Assembly (NCBI RefSeq): GCF_029892685.1
Contig: NZ_JARXVD010000006.1
Span: forward strand, 124,001 to 188,000
DNA from: Mycobacterium sp. OTB74
GTDB lineage: Bacteria; Actinomycetota; Actinomycetes; Mycobacteriales; Mycobacteriaceae
DNA: 64,000 nucleotides
Reading direction: 5' to 3'
The notes beneath the pieces were generated by a model. It worked only from the letters and a program-made list of their open reading frames with translations, was not told the DNA's origin and searched no databases. The translations under genes were made by a program, and so were the position numbers. Shown here piece by piece: positions 41,058 through 47,887 of the stretch (its first letter is position 1; each line of letters begins with the position of its first letter).

Positions 41058-42131
41058 ATGCACACGAGGAAGCTGTTCGTCGCAATCGGCGCGTCCGCTG
41101 CACTCACCATGGGCGGCACTGTCGTCGCCCATGCTGATCCGGCGCCGGTCCTGCCGTTGCCGCTGCCGATCAGCGGCCTGCAGGCTCCAGGCCTTCCGGC
41201 CATGCAGATGCTCGGCCCGGTGATCCAGCAGGCGGCGGCTGATCCGTCGGGCGCCGCGGAGCTGCTCATGGCAGCGGCCAAGGCGTTCGCCGGAAACAGC
41301 TCGACGCCATCGGATTCGAAGAATCTGGCGAATGCAGTGAATCAGTTCGCCGCCGACCCAGCCGCTGCGCACGTGCCGGCGCCGGGTGCGATTCCGGGCA
41401 CCGACGCCCACCTGCCGGCTGGGATCGACCCGACCCACGCAGTGGGCCCGGTTCCGGACGCGGTCCCCGTCGCGGCTCCGGCGGCGGCACCCGCTCCTGC
41501 GCCGGCAGCAGCTCCAGCTGCGGCACCCGCCCCTGCCCCTGCTCCAGCGGCTGCTCCAGCACCAGCCCCGGCACCTGATGCGGCACCCGCTCCTGCGCCG
41601 GCAGCAGCTCCAGCACCCGCCGCGGCGCCGGCCCCCGCACCATCGGCGGCTCCGGTCACCCAGGCGGCCGCGCCCCCGGCTGCACCTGCCGCCGCGCCCG
41701 CCAGCTCACCGTTGGGACCGGGCGCGCCGGTCACGCAGGACTTCATGTACCCGTCGATCAGCAATGGCTGCCTCGCCGACGGCGGAAACGTCCTGGCGAC
41801 GGCGATTTCGGTGGCCGGCCCGGCCAAGATTCCGACCCCGGGCCCCGGTCCCGGCCAGATGGCCTACGTGTTCACCGCAGTGGGCACGCCCGGACCCGCC
41901 GCCGAGCAGAAGCTGCCACTCAACGTCACCTGGGTCAACCTGACCACCGGCAAGTCGGGCAGCGCGACGCTGCACCCGCAGGCCGACATCAACCCGCAGG
42001 GACCGACGACGCTCACCGCGATCGTCGACACCGGATCAGGCAGCGTCATGTCGACCATCTTCGGTCAGGTGACGACCACCGAGAAGCAGTGCCAGTTCAT
42101 GCCGACCATCGGTTCGGCCGTCGTGCCCTGA
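41058..42131 (+). CDS. Exported Ala/Pro-rich protein with C-terminal folded domain (Rv1157c-like)
   Basis: A 357-residue protein with a signal peptide (MHTRKLFVAIGASAALTMGG, cleavage after AHA near residue 26), a helical segment (residues 30-100) and an (Ala-Pro)n linker at about 130-215. A C-terminal domain of about 135 residues has two cysteines, in ISNGCLADGG and EKQCQFMPT, that could form a disulphide. The layout is folded domain, Pro/Ala linker, then an Ig-like beta domain, suggesting a wall-spanning exported protein. A GGGGAGAG ribosome site precedes the ATG. Orthologous by position to Rv1157c. Confidence 0.82.
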   Translation: MHTRKLFVAIGASAALTMGGTVVAHADPAPVLPLPLPISGLQAPGLPAMQMLGPVIQQAAADPSGAAELLMAAAKAFAGNSSTPSDSKNLANAVNQFAADPAAAHVPAPGAIPGTDAHLPAGIDPTHAVGPVPDAVPVAAPAAAPAPAPAAAPAAAPAPAPAPAAAPAPAPAPDAAPAPAPAAAPAPAAAPAPAPSAAPVTQAAAPPAAPAAAPASSPLGPGAPVTQDFMYPSISNGCLADGGNVLATAISVAGPAKIPTPGPGPGQMAYVFTAVGTPGPAAEQKLPLNVTWVNLTTGKSGSATLHPQADINPQGPTTLTAIVDTGSGSVMSTIFGQVTTTEKQCQFMPTIGSAVVP

Positions 42132-42507
42132 TCACTGCCCTACAACGAACGCGAGCGTGCGTGCCATCTCCGGCACGCGTGGAACTTACGACCGCTCCTG
42201 CCGCTACCGGAACCGTCCTCGGCTACGAACCTGCGCAACGAACCGCGTCGTTGTTGTTGAAGCAGCCGCCACAGCCACCGTTGTGGGCCGCCGCTTGACC
42301 TGCGCCATTTGCAGAACGCCGCGACGTCGGCGCCGACGCTGATGTGACCAGAAGGTCGCAAATAACTAACAAATATCTAAACAGCAAAACACCGGCCTCG
42401 GTGAGCTGCAGACCATGGGCAGCGGGTTTACTATTTTCCCACGACCGCCCGCAACGGCGTCGTCGACATCGTTGTCTGCGTAACCGATCCCTCCGTGGGA
42501 AGGGTTG
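42132..42507. other. Non-coding interval with no recognised gene
   Basis: 376 bp between the Rv1157c-like gene and the first small island gene. No frame on either strand has convincing codon usage with a start and ribosome site. A minus-strand frame ending near 42223 gives a Gly/Cys/Asn-rich tail (NGGCGGCFNNNDAV) but lacks a plausible start. The stretch 42358-42390 is AT-rich (AATAACTAACAAATATCTAA) and could hold the promoter of the gene at 42511. Confidence 0.5.
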
Positions 42508-42510
42508 ATG

Positions 42511-42732
42511 ATGATGGAACATGATGTCCCGACCGGACTGCTCGACATCGCCAATGTCCAGGTAGACCGAGTTGTCGAAGAGCTCCGCCGGATCGCGGCC
42601 AGCGGGCGGCTGATCACCATCGAAGACATCACCATGCTGCTGCTCGGCGCGGAGCTCAAAAATATCGACCGCCAGCGGGAACTGCTGGCGGTGCTGTTGG
42701 CCGTCACCTTGCAGCGCCTGGCCTGGCAATGA
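42511..42732 (+). CDS. Small helical protein 1 of the 42.5-44.2 kb island (73 residues)
   Basis: Not recognised. Four in-frame starts crowd here (TTG 42505, ATG 42508, 42511, 42514). GGGAAGGG at 42497-42504 suits ATG 42511. The protein reads LLDIANVQVDRVVEELRRIA, then a short loop and a hydrophobic helix (EDITMLLLGAELKNIDRQRE, LLAVLLAVTLQRLAWQ). It is predicted all-helical and amphipathic, without a signal peptide or cysteines. No homologue is recalled. It lies at the left edge of an insertion between the Rv1157c and Rv1156 orthologues. Confidence 0.55.
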   Translation: MMEHDVPTGLLDIANVQVDRVVEELRRIAASGRLITIEDITMLLLGAELKNIDRQRELLAVLLAVTLQRLAWQ

Positions 42733-43261
42733 GTCGGCAACAAAATGTGGTAGCCGGGGTTGCATGGGCACCTGATAACCGTGGATGCAGGCGGTCCACG
42801 TGGCCGGAACGGCGTAACTGAACGCGCGTGGACCTCGGATACCGCGCCTTGTGCCTACCAACGGTGTCCACTGGGTCGACTGTTGAAGATCGGCCGAAGG
42901 CAATAGGTTCCGCGACATACATGAACTGTTTGCCGCGCCTAGGGTGTCGCGGTCTGCGTCGAAATGCGCAGCCTGCCGCTGGCGTTGCCCCACGATTGAT
43001 GGCCGTTCGACGACTGCACGTTGGGTGGCCAGGCCATTGCCAGATGGGGTTGCTGATCGCGTCTCGCAGAAATTGATTAGTAGAGCACCTCTATATTGCT
43101 CAAATACGCTAATGCTGCACGATGCGCTTGACACGCAATTCACAGCCTTATTTATTTCGAAATTTTTAACTTGCCGCACACCTCTTGGTGACACGGTGAA
43201 ACGGGGCTCGGCGCAATTCGGCTTCGGGCTCGCCCGATCAACCTTTTTCAGGAGGTTATTG
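42733..43261. other. Non-coding, AT-rich interval with a candidate promoter
   Basis: 529 bp without a convincing gene on either strand. The right third (43070-43190) is AT-rich for this genome. TTGACA at 43128-43133 is a perfect -35, followed after 17 nt by a weak -10 (TTTATT, 43151-43156), about 105 nt upstream of the gene at 43262. The long leader could hold a regulatory RNA, but I see no known riboswitch motif. Confidence 0.45.
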
Positions 43262-43513
43262 ATGGACCTGCAAGATGCAGTAGAGGCTCTGGAGAACCTG
43301 CAGGAAATTCTCGAAGAGGCACTGGAGCAGATCGAAGATGCGCTCGAGGACCTCGAGGAGGGCGACGATGACGAGGGCTTCGACCGGGACAGGGCACGGC
43401 GGCTAGTCCGCGCTGCAGTGGTCGCGAAGGCAGTGCGTCGCCGGCGGCGGCGCTCGGGCGTGCGGCGGGTTGCACGGGCACGCGCTGCACAGTCCATACG
43501 CGCCGTCCGCTGA
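43262..43513 (+). CDS. Small bipolar helical protein 2 of the island (83 residues)
   Basis: Not recognised. A perfect AGGAGG site (43250-43255) lies 6 nt before the ATG, among the best in the window. Residues 1-40 are very acidic coiled-coil-like heptads (AVEALENLQEILEEALEQIE, DALEDLEEGDDDE). Residues 44-83 are very basic (RARRLVRAAVVAKAVRRRRR, then SGVRRVARARAAQ). Such bipolar charge suggests self-assembly or binding to nucleic acid or an anionic surface. Two hairpins follow the stop. It has no cysteines, signal peptide or membrane segment. Confidence 0.65.
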   Translation: MDLQDAVEALENLQEILEEALEQIEDALEDLEEGDDDEGFDRDRARRLVRAAVVAKAVRRRRRRSGVRRVARARAAQSIRAVR

Positions 43514-43544
43514 CCGTCGCCTCCGTTCAATAAAGGCACGGATA

Positions 43545-43611
43545 GCTCGATTCGGTCGAGCGATCGTCCCTGGTGCCGCCCGGCGAGGTTTACCTTCGCT
43601 CGCCGGGCGGC
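43545..43611 (+). terminator. Two tandem hairpins after small protein 2
   Basis: GCTCGA (43545-43550) pairs with TCGAGC (43556-43561) around a TTCGG loop. GCCGCCCGGCGAG (43575-43587) pairs perfectly with CTCGCCGGGCGGC (43599-43611) around an 11-nt loop. Placed 30-100 nt after the stop, they probably end transcription. A further 8-bp stem (GTGAATGC/GCATTCAC) spans 43624-43648. Confidence 0.6.
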
Positions 43612-43660
43612 GTCCCGGAGACGGTGAATGCACAGCATGCGCATTCACATATTTCACTAC

Positions 43661-43692
43661 CGCTCCTCACTCATTTCGGGCGGAGCGTTTTT
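43661..43692 (+). terminator. Intrinsic terminator or attenuator before small protein 3
   Basis: CGCTCC (43661-43666) pairs with GGAGCG (43682-43687), directly followed by TTTTT (43688-43692). This is the only textbook stem-plus-T-run in this part of the window. It sits 40 nt upstream of the next gene's start, so it could terminate read-through or attenuate that gene. Confidence 0.5.
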
Positions 43693-43731
43693 ACATACAC
43701 GAAAATGCAGGATTCCCACAGCAAGGAGATA

Positions 43732-44154
43732 GTGACGGTGACTGTGTCAGAGCAGCGCGGTTCGGAAGCAGCCAGCAAGAAATCCGAATCCCCTGAGAAC
43801 AAAGCCGCAACCAGCACGAAATCGAGCACCCCAGAGGCGACCGAGGCTCCGAATGAAGACATTTCGCGGCTGCTGCTCCAAGTTCAAGAACTACTCATGG
43901 AGCATCTACCCAAAGGCGACGATGTCGACGAAGAAGGTGAGGATCTGACTGCCGAAGATGTCGCGACGTATGCGAAGGTCCGGACTTTCCTGTTGGGCCG
44001 ACGGCGCGGCGGCCTCGGGTCTTTGATCGAGCGCCTCGAAGAAGCCGTCGAGGTAATAGCCGATGCCCGCGACGACATTGATGACTACCTGGAAGCGATT
44101 GAGCTCGAACAAGATCGAGGACGGTCCTCGCGGCGACGCTTCGCACGCAGGTAG
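43732..44154 (+). CDS. Small charged helical protein 3 of the island (140 residues)
   Basis: Not recognised. AAGGAG at 43723-43728 supports GTG 43732 (an upstream ATG at 43705 is less well placed). Residues 1-45 are low-complexity Ser/Lys/Glu/Thr. Residues 46-75 are an amphipathic helix (EDISRLLLQVQELLMEHL) then an acidic patch (KGDDVDEEGEDLTAEDV). Residues 80-95 are basic (KVRTFLLGRRRGG). Residues 97-130 are acidic coiled coil (SLIERLEEAVEVIADARDDI), and the end is basic (RGRSSRRRFARR). The acidic-coil/basic-tail design repeats that of small protein 2, suggesting functional kinship without obvious homology. Confidence 0.6.
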   Translation: MTVTVSEQRGSEAASKKSESPENKAATSTKSSTPEATEAPNEDISRLLLQVQELLMEHLPKGDDVDEEGEDLTAEDVATYAKVRTFLLGRRRGGLGSLIERLEEAVEVIADARDDIDDYLEAIELEQDRGRSSRRRFARR

Positions 44155-44461
44155 CCGAACAAAACGACCTACCCAAAGGTCTCGCCCACTCCTGCCCCCT
44201 GGAGCAATGATCGATACCTGTTGATGAGCCTCGGCGGGGCGGCGTGAAAGCGGGCGCACCTTCCCGCGGATGATCATCACGGAATCAGGTATTCGATCAA
44301 GACCGGCGTTGGCGCGCTGGTTGGGAAGGACCGGATGCGCGGGCGGTACTGGATAACTGGATAAGTGGGCTGGTCAGGCGGGGTAGGCGGTCAATGTACG
44401 GGAAAATACGGGATTGACCCGCTTTAGCCGCCTGATCAGCTGTGTTTATGCAGGTCAGTGG
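44155..44461. other. Intergenic interval between convergent genes
   Basis: 307 bp after small protein 3 and before the stop of the DUF1059 gene on the other strand. It holds a short direct repeat (ACTGGATA twice, around 44348-44364) and the stacked stem-loop at 44371-44438. No coding frame is convincing. Confidence 0.45.
44371..44438. terminator. Large stacked stem-loop between convergent genes
   Basis: An outer stem, TGGTCAGGCGG (44371-44381) with CCGCCTGATCA (44428-44438), is complementary apart from one G-T pair. An inner stem, GGCGGTCAAT (44386 onward... to 44395) with ATTGACCCGC (44413-44422), has one bulge. GTA/TAC closes the apical loop. About 23 pairs are possible over 68 nt. It may end both convergent transcripts or be a structured RNA. 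Confidence 0.5.
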
Positions 44462-44611
44462 TTAGTACGCCATGAACAGGATCATTTCCCGGTCGTATTC
44501 GCGACCAGGATGGGACTCCGCCAGGTGGGCCTGAGCCTTCTCGACCAGATCGTCTTCGTCAGTGCCGGTGATCGCTTCGCCGCACGGACAATTCAAGTGT
44601 GTTTTAGCCAT
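44462..44611 (-). CDS. DUF1059 small protein
   Basis: A 49-residue protein, MAKTHLNCPCGEAITGTDED and DLVEKAQAHLAESHPG, matching the DUF1059 pattern with C-x-C-G near the N-terminus and a HxxxxH-type helix. Possibly metal-binding; the function is unknown. GGAAGG lies about 10 nt upstream of the ATG. It is divergent from the nitroreductase gene, 21 bp away, so the two probably share a promoter region and perhaps a stress signal. Confidence 0.8.
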   Translation of the reverse strand: MAKTHLNCPCGEAITGTDEDDLVEKAQAHLAESHPGREYDREMILFMAY

Positions 44612-44632
44612 ACTGAATACCTTCCCATACGC

Positions 44633-45307
44633 ATGATGGTCCGTATGGAGATCTATGACGTCATGCGCACAACCGGGGCAGTCCGGAAGTTCACCGACGA
44701 CCCACTGCCCGACTCGGTGCTCGAACGCATCCTGGACAACGCCCGCTTCGCCCCCAGCGGCGGTAACCGGCAAGGTGCGCGCGTCATAACGATCCGTGAC
44801 GTCGAGACCCGGAAGAAGCTGGGCGAGCTCTCCGCACCCGGCGCCAAGCAGTACATCGCCCAAATCGCCGCCGGCGAGGGGCCGTGGAACCCGTTGCGAC
44901 CCTGCGGAGTTGACCCCGCGGTTGTCGAGGCAACCCCGGTACCCGACGGCATGGTCACCGGGACCCTGCTGGGCGCCCAGGTAGTGCTGGTGGTGTGTCT
45001 GGATCTCGGAGTGGCGGCGGCGTTCGACCAGCACCTGGACCGCATCGGCGTGATCAGCGGCGCGTCGATCTACCCATTCGCCTGGGGCATCCTGCTGGCC
45101 GCTCGCAACGAGGGCTTCGGCGGAGTGATGACCACCATGGTCGTGGCGCAGGAACCCGCGGTGCGCGAGTTGCTCGGCATACCGGAAAACTACGCGGTGG
45201 CATGCATGCTGCCGCTGGGTAAGCCTGTCAAGCAGGTGACCAAGCTGACCCGCAGGCCGGTGTCGGAATTTGTGACACGCGAGCGGTTTGACGGCCCAGC
45301 GCTCTGA
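44633..45307 (+). CDS. Nitroreductase family FMN oxidoreductase
   Basis: A 224-residue nitroreductase-fold protein. FMN-binding motifs are RTTGAVRKFTDDPLPDSVL near the start and ARFAPSGGNRQGARVI, with GGVMTTMVVAQEPAV and a typical C-terminus (LPLGKPVKQVTKLTRRPVSEFV). Such enzymes use NAD(P)H to reduce nitro compounds or quinones; the substrate is unknown. ATG 44633, 44636 and 44645 (MEIYDVMRT) are all possible, and the last fits family N-termini best. There is no clear ribosome site. It is divergent from the DUF1059 gene. Confidence 0.85.
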   Translation: MMVRMEIYDVMRTTGAVRKFTDDPLPDSVLERILDNARFAPSGGNRQGARVITIRDVETRKKLGELSAPGAKQYIAQIAAGEGPWNPLRPCGVDPAVVEATPVPDGMVTGTLLGAQVVLVVCLDLGVAAAFDQHLDRIGVISGASIYPFAWGILLAARNEGFGGVMTTMVVAQEPAVRELLGIPENYAVACMLPLGKPVKQVTKLTRRPVSEFVTRERFDGPAL

Positions 45308-45391
45308 GCCCCCGTGTTGATCCTGCGCTGTCGGCGCGGGCCACTCGCAGAAATGCGCCGTGGGCGCAGGGTCAATACCTTCGAAAGTGGC

Positions 45392-45979
45392 TCAGCCCTT
45401 GGCCTTTGCCTCTTTGGCCGCCGCTTTCATCTGCTTCTTGTAGGCACGCACCTGGTCGAGCGAGCCCTTGTCGACGACGTCGGCCACCGACATGTGCGTG
45501 CCCTGCTTGCCGTAATCGCCGGCGGCTTGGCGCCAACCCGTGGGTGTGACGCCGTACTGCTTGCCCAGCAGTGCCAGGAAGATTTTGGCCTTCTGCTCAC
45601 CGAAGCCCGGCAGCGCCTTGAGCCGGCGCAGCACCTCTTTGCCGTCTGGGTCGCCGGCGGTCCACAACGCCGCGGCGTCGCCGCCGTATTGGTCGACAAT
45701 CGCCTGCGACAGCGCCTGCACGCGCATAGCCATCGAGCCCGGAAACCGGTGCACCGCAGGGGTTTGCGCGAACAGCTCGGCGAATTTGTCGGGGTTGTAG
45801 TCAGCGATCTCGCCAGCGTCCAACGACCCGAGGCGGTCCTCGAGCTTCTTCGGCCCGGCGAACGCCACCTCCATCGGGATCTGCTGATCAAGCAACATCC
45901 CCGTGACCAGGGCAAACGGGCTGGCCTCCAACAACGCGTCAGCTTCGGGATCCTGCGCCAGGCACAACTTCACAGTCAT
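45392..45979 (-). CDS. HhH-GPD type DNA glycosylase-like protein (Rv1156 orthologue)
   Basis: A 195-residue helix-hairpin-helix protein. The hairpin LKALPGFGEQKAKIFLALLG sits near residue 120 and the N-terminal MLLDQQIPMEVAFAGPKKL region matches the base-excision-repair superfamily. The usual Fe-S cysteines and the catalytic Lys/Asp of Nth/MutY are not evident, so glycosylase activity is uncertain. The C-terminus is Lys/Ala-rich (KKQMKAAAKEAKAKG). It closely matches Rv1156. It marks the right edge of one accessory island and the left edge of another. Confidence 0.85.
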   Translation of the reverse strand: MTVKLCLAQDPEADALLEASPFALVTGMLLDQQIPMEVAFAGPKKLEDRLGSLDAGEIADYNPDKFAELFAQTPAVHRFPGSMAMRVQALSQAIVDQYGGDAAALWTAGDPDGKEVLRRLKALPGFGEQKAKIFLALLGKQYGVTPTGWRQAAGDYGKQGTHMSVADVVDKGSLDQVRAYKKQMKAAAKEAKAKG

Positions 45980-46412
45980 GCCAGCAGCTTACGGCGGCCA
46001 ACTAGCGGCGCTTAGGACCGCAGATTCAGGATCAGCACGACCCGGTCGGGCGCCCATGCGCCCTGCCTACCTAAACGCCGGCACCTTGCCATGTCCTGTA
46101 GGGAGGGCGCCTGCAGCACGGCGTCCCCCCTCGGCGGCTCGTAACCCGGCGCTTCTGGCCCTACGTCGGGCACACCCGGTGCCGTTGCCACCGCTTGCCC
46201 GACGGTCAGCCTGCCGTGGAGGCCCGGGCGGTTGCAGTATCTCGGTCCGCTCAGCGGACCGCACTCTTGCTCACATCCGACCGGTGGGCACTCAATAGCA
46301 GATGTCGCGAACGGTCGCACCGACTCGGCGGCCGCACGCTCATCGAGTCCGTGAGCGTGCTGGTGGACAAGGCCATCGCCGAGGCACTCGGCGACATTCA
46401 CCGCAAGGAGGC
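45980..46412. other. Left edge of the prophage remnant; truncated phage gene tail
   Basis: 433 bp with no complete gene. A hairpin (CGGTCCGC/GCGGACCG, 46243-46261, 3-nt loop) lies in the middle. At the right end, a frame finishing at TGA 46414-46416 reads LIESVSVLVDKAIAEALGDI, then HRKEA. Its stop overlaps the lysB ATG, as in coupled phage genes, so it may be the C-terminal end of a deleted phage gene. No attachment site was recognised. Confidence 0.45.
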
Positions 46413-47750
46413 ATGATGGCAGTTGACGCGAATGGCAAATGGATTGGCCTGGGTGTCGGCGACAGCGACGACCCCAATATGCCACGCAGCGCGCCGAATT
46501 GGGACGCAATCACGCTGCTGACTGGCAAGCTCAACGCCAAGTTCCAGTGGGCGCGCGACTTGGGCGTGGTGCAGCAGCCCAACTACGACACCACTGTCGC
46601 CGCAGCGGTAGCCGAGTTCTGCCAGCACAGTGGCCTGCCGACGGTCAAAGACAGCACCGGCAACGCCGTGGCGACCCTGGTTATGCGAACCCGGTTGGGC
46701 AGCTACCCGCCGCCGGCACCGCCGACGCACGCGCTGTTCACCGTGCGCGGCACCGGCGGCGTCATCGGGCAGGACTACACCAGCCGAATCGCCCAAGCAC
46801 TGCCAGGCGTCTACCACGAGCACCCCATCCCCTACGCCGCAACCATGGGCAAGATTCCGGTTGGCGTGGCCGGCGCCGGCCCATCTGGCGACGAGGCCGC
46901 CGACCAGGCCGAACAGATGCTCCACGACGCTGTGGTAGGCAGCACCGTGTCGTTCGCTATCGCTAGCTATTCGCTGGGCACCAAGGGCGTCGTGCAGTTC
47001 CTCAACCGGCTGTTCGACACAAAGGACCCGCTGAACGCGCACGCGCACCGCCTGGTGTGCGTCGTGCTGATCGCTGACCCCTGGCGCCCGTTCGGGCACT
47101 CGTTTTTCCTCGGCCCGATTCCTTCTGGCCAAGGCATCGGTGCGCCGTTTTTCACGATGTCTGACGCGGCGATTGCCGCGCTGGGATGGCGCTGCTGCTG
47201 GCTGGCCGCCCCCGGCGACATGTACACCAACGCACCGCTGGGCGCCACCGGTCAGGTGCTCGCCGATGTGGAGCAGATCGTCCTTGAGACGCAGCTGGAC
47301 GACCCGCTGGGCACCATTCAAGGCGCAATCCCATACCTGCTGCGGATAGTGGAAAAGGACGGCGGCTTGCCCGTCCTCGGCGGCACCGCAACCGGCAGCA
47401 CCGGCCCACTGGGCGGCCTGCTCGGCAGCACCGGAGTATCGCTGCTGCAAGGCGTCGCCAGCAACCCGACAACATTGACCCTCGGCCTGGCGACCTTGCT
47501 GCTGCCGCTGCTCGAGGGCGGCTTTACCGGCCTTATCGACGGCATCAGTGGCGACGGCGTCAATCTGCCGGCCGGCGTGGCCGCCGATGTGCAGGCGGCC
47601 ATCCTGGCGCTGAAGTTCTACGGCAGCGGCATCTGGCCACACGTCCACTACGAGGACGAGACCTGGTCGGCTAACGGCCCGCAGACCTACCTGCAACTCG
47701 GCATCCAGCACGCAAACGACTGGGGCACGCGAACCGCGGTCCTGACCTAA
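46413..47750 (+). CDS. lysB: Phage lysin B-like mycolylarabinogalactan esterase
   Basis: A 445-residue esterase of the mycobacteriophage LysB type, which frees mycolic acids from arabinogalactan at host lysis. An N-terminal peptidoglycan-binding-like domain (residues 10-95) is followed by an alpha/beta-hydrolase core (FTVRGTGGVIGQDYTSRIAQ). The nucleophile elbow is SYSLG (S187) rather than GxSxG. D222 in IADPWRPFG and a C-terminal His in WPHVHYEDET complete the likely triad. A long insert (residues 300-400, Gly/Leu-rich) forms a lid. AAGGAGG precedes the ATG, which overlaps the stop of an upstream truncated frame. No large frameshift is present. Confidence 0.88.
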   Translation: MMAVDANGKWIGLGVGDSDDPNMPRSAPNWDAITLLTGKLNAKFQWARDLGVVQQPNYDTTVAAAVAEFCQHSGLPTVKDSTGNAVATLVMRTRLGSYPPPAPPTHALFTVRGTGGVIGQDYTSRIAQALPGVYHEHPIPYAATMGKIPVGVAGAGPSGDEAADQAEQMLHDAVVGSTVSFAIASYSLGTKGVVQFLNRLFDTKDPLNAHAHRLVCVVLIADPWRPFGHSFFLGPIPSGQGIGAPFFTMSDAAIAALGWRCCWLAAPGDMYTNAPLGATGQVLADVEQIVLETQLDDPLGTIQGAIPYLLRIVEKDGGLPVLGGTATGSTGPLGGLLGSTGVSLLQGVASNPTTLTLGLATLLLPLLEGGFTGLIDGISGDGVNLPAGVAADVQAAILALKFYGSGIWPHVHYEDETWSANGPQTYLQLGIQHANDWGTRTAVLT

Positions 47751-47887
47751 CCCACTCGACAGGAAACACCCGGCGCCAGAACTTGCGGCACCCGTTTCCC
47801 ACCATTAGGTGCGGGTGCCGAACCCAAACAGCGACGCCGACAACGACATTGACCCGACTCAGACGGTTCCAGAAGGAGATGGTAGGC

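Noticed and set aside
42140..42361. Cys/Gly-rich minus-strand peptide (NGGCGGCFNNND) as a small-peptide precursor
   Set aside because: No start codon with a ribosome site, and no modifying-enzyme gene is nearby.
42223..43644. A 473-codon open frame on the minus strand across the small-protein island
   Set aside because: It runs antisense to two plus-strand genes with good ribosome sites, crosses AT-rich non-coding DNA, and its translation is compositionally random with Ser/Arg runs. It is a GC-rich antisense shadow.
42511..44154. Gas-vesicle gene cluster
   Set aside because: The small helical proteins invite the comparison, but none shows the GvpA/J core or GvpK/G motifs, and no gvp companions are present.
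45980..46412. tRNA gene or phage attachment site at the left prophage edge
   Set aside because: No cloverleaf or CCA-type end could be drawn, and no matching direct repeat was found near the integrase fragment.
46398..47711. A 437-codon minus-strand frame inside lysB
   Set aside because: The plus strand has an intact esterase with catalytic residues and a ribosome site. The antisense frame has none.
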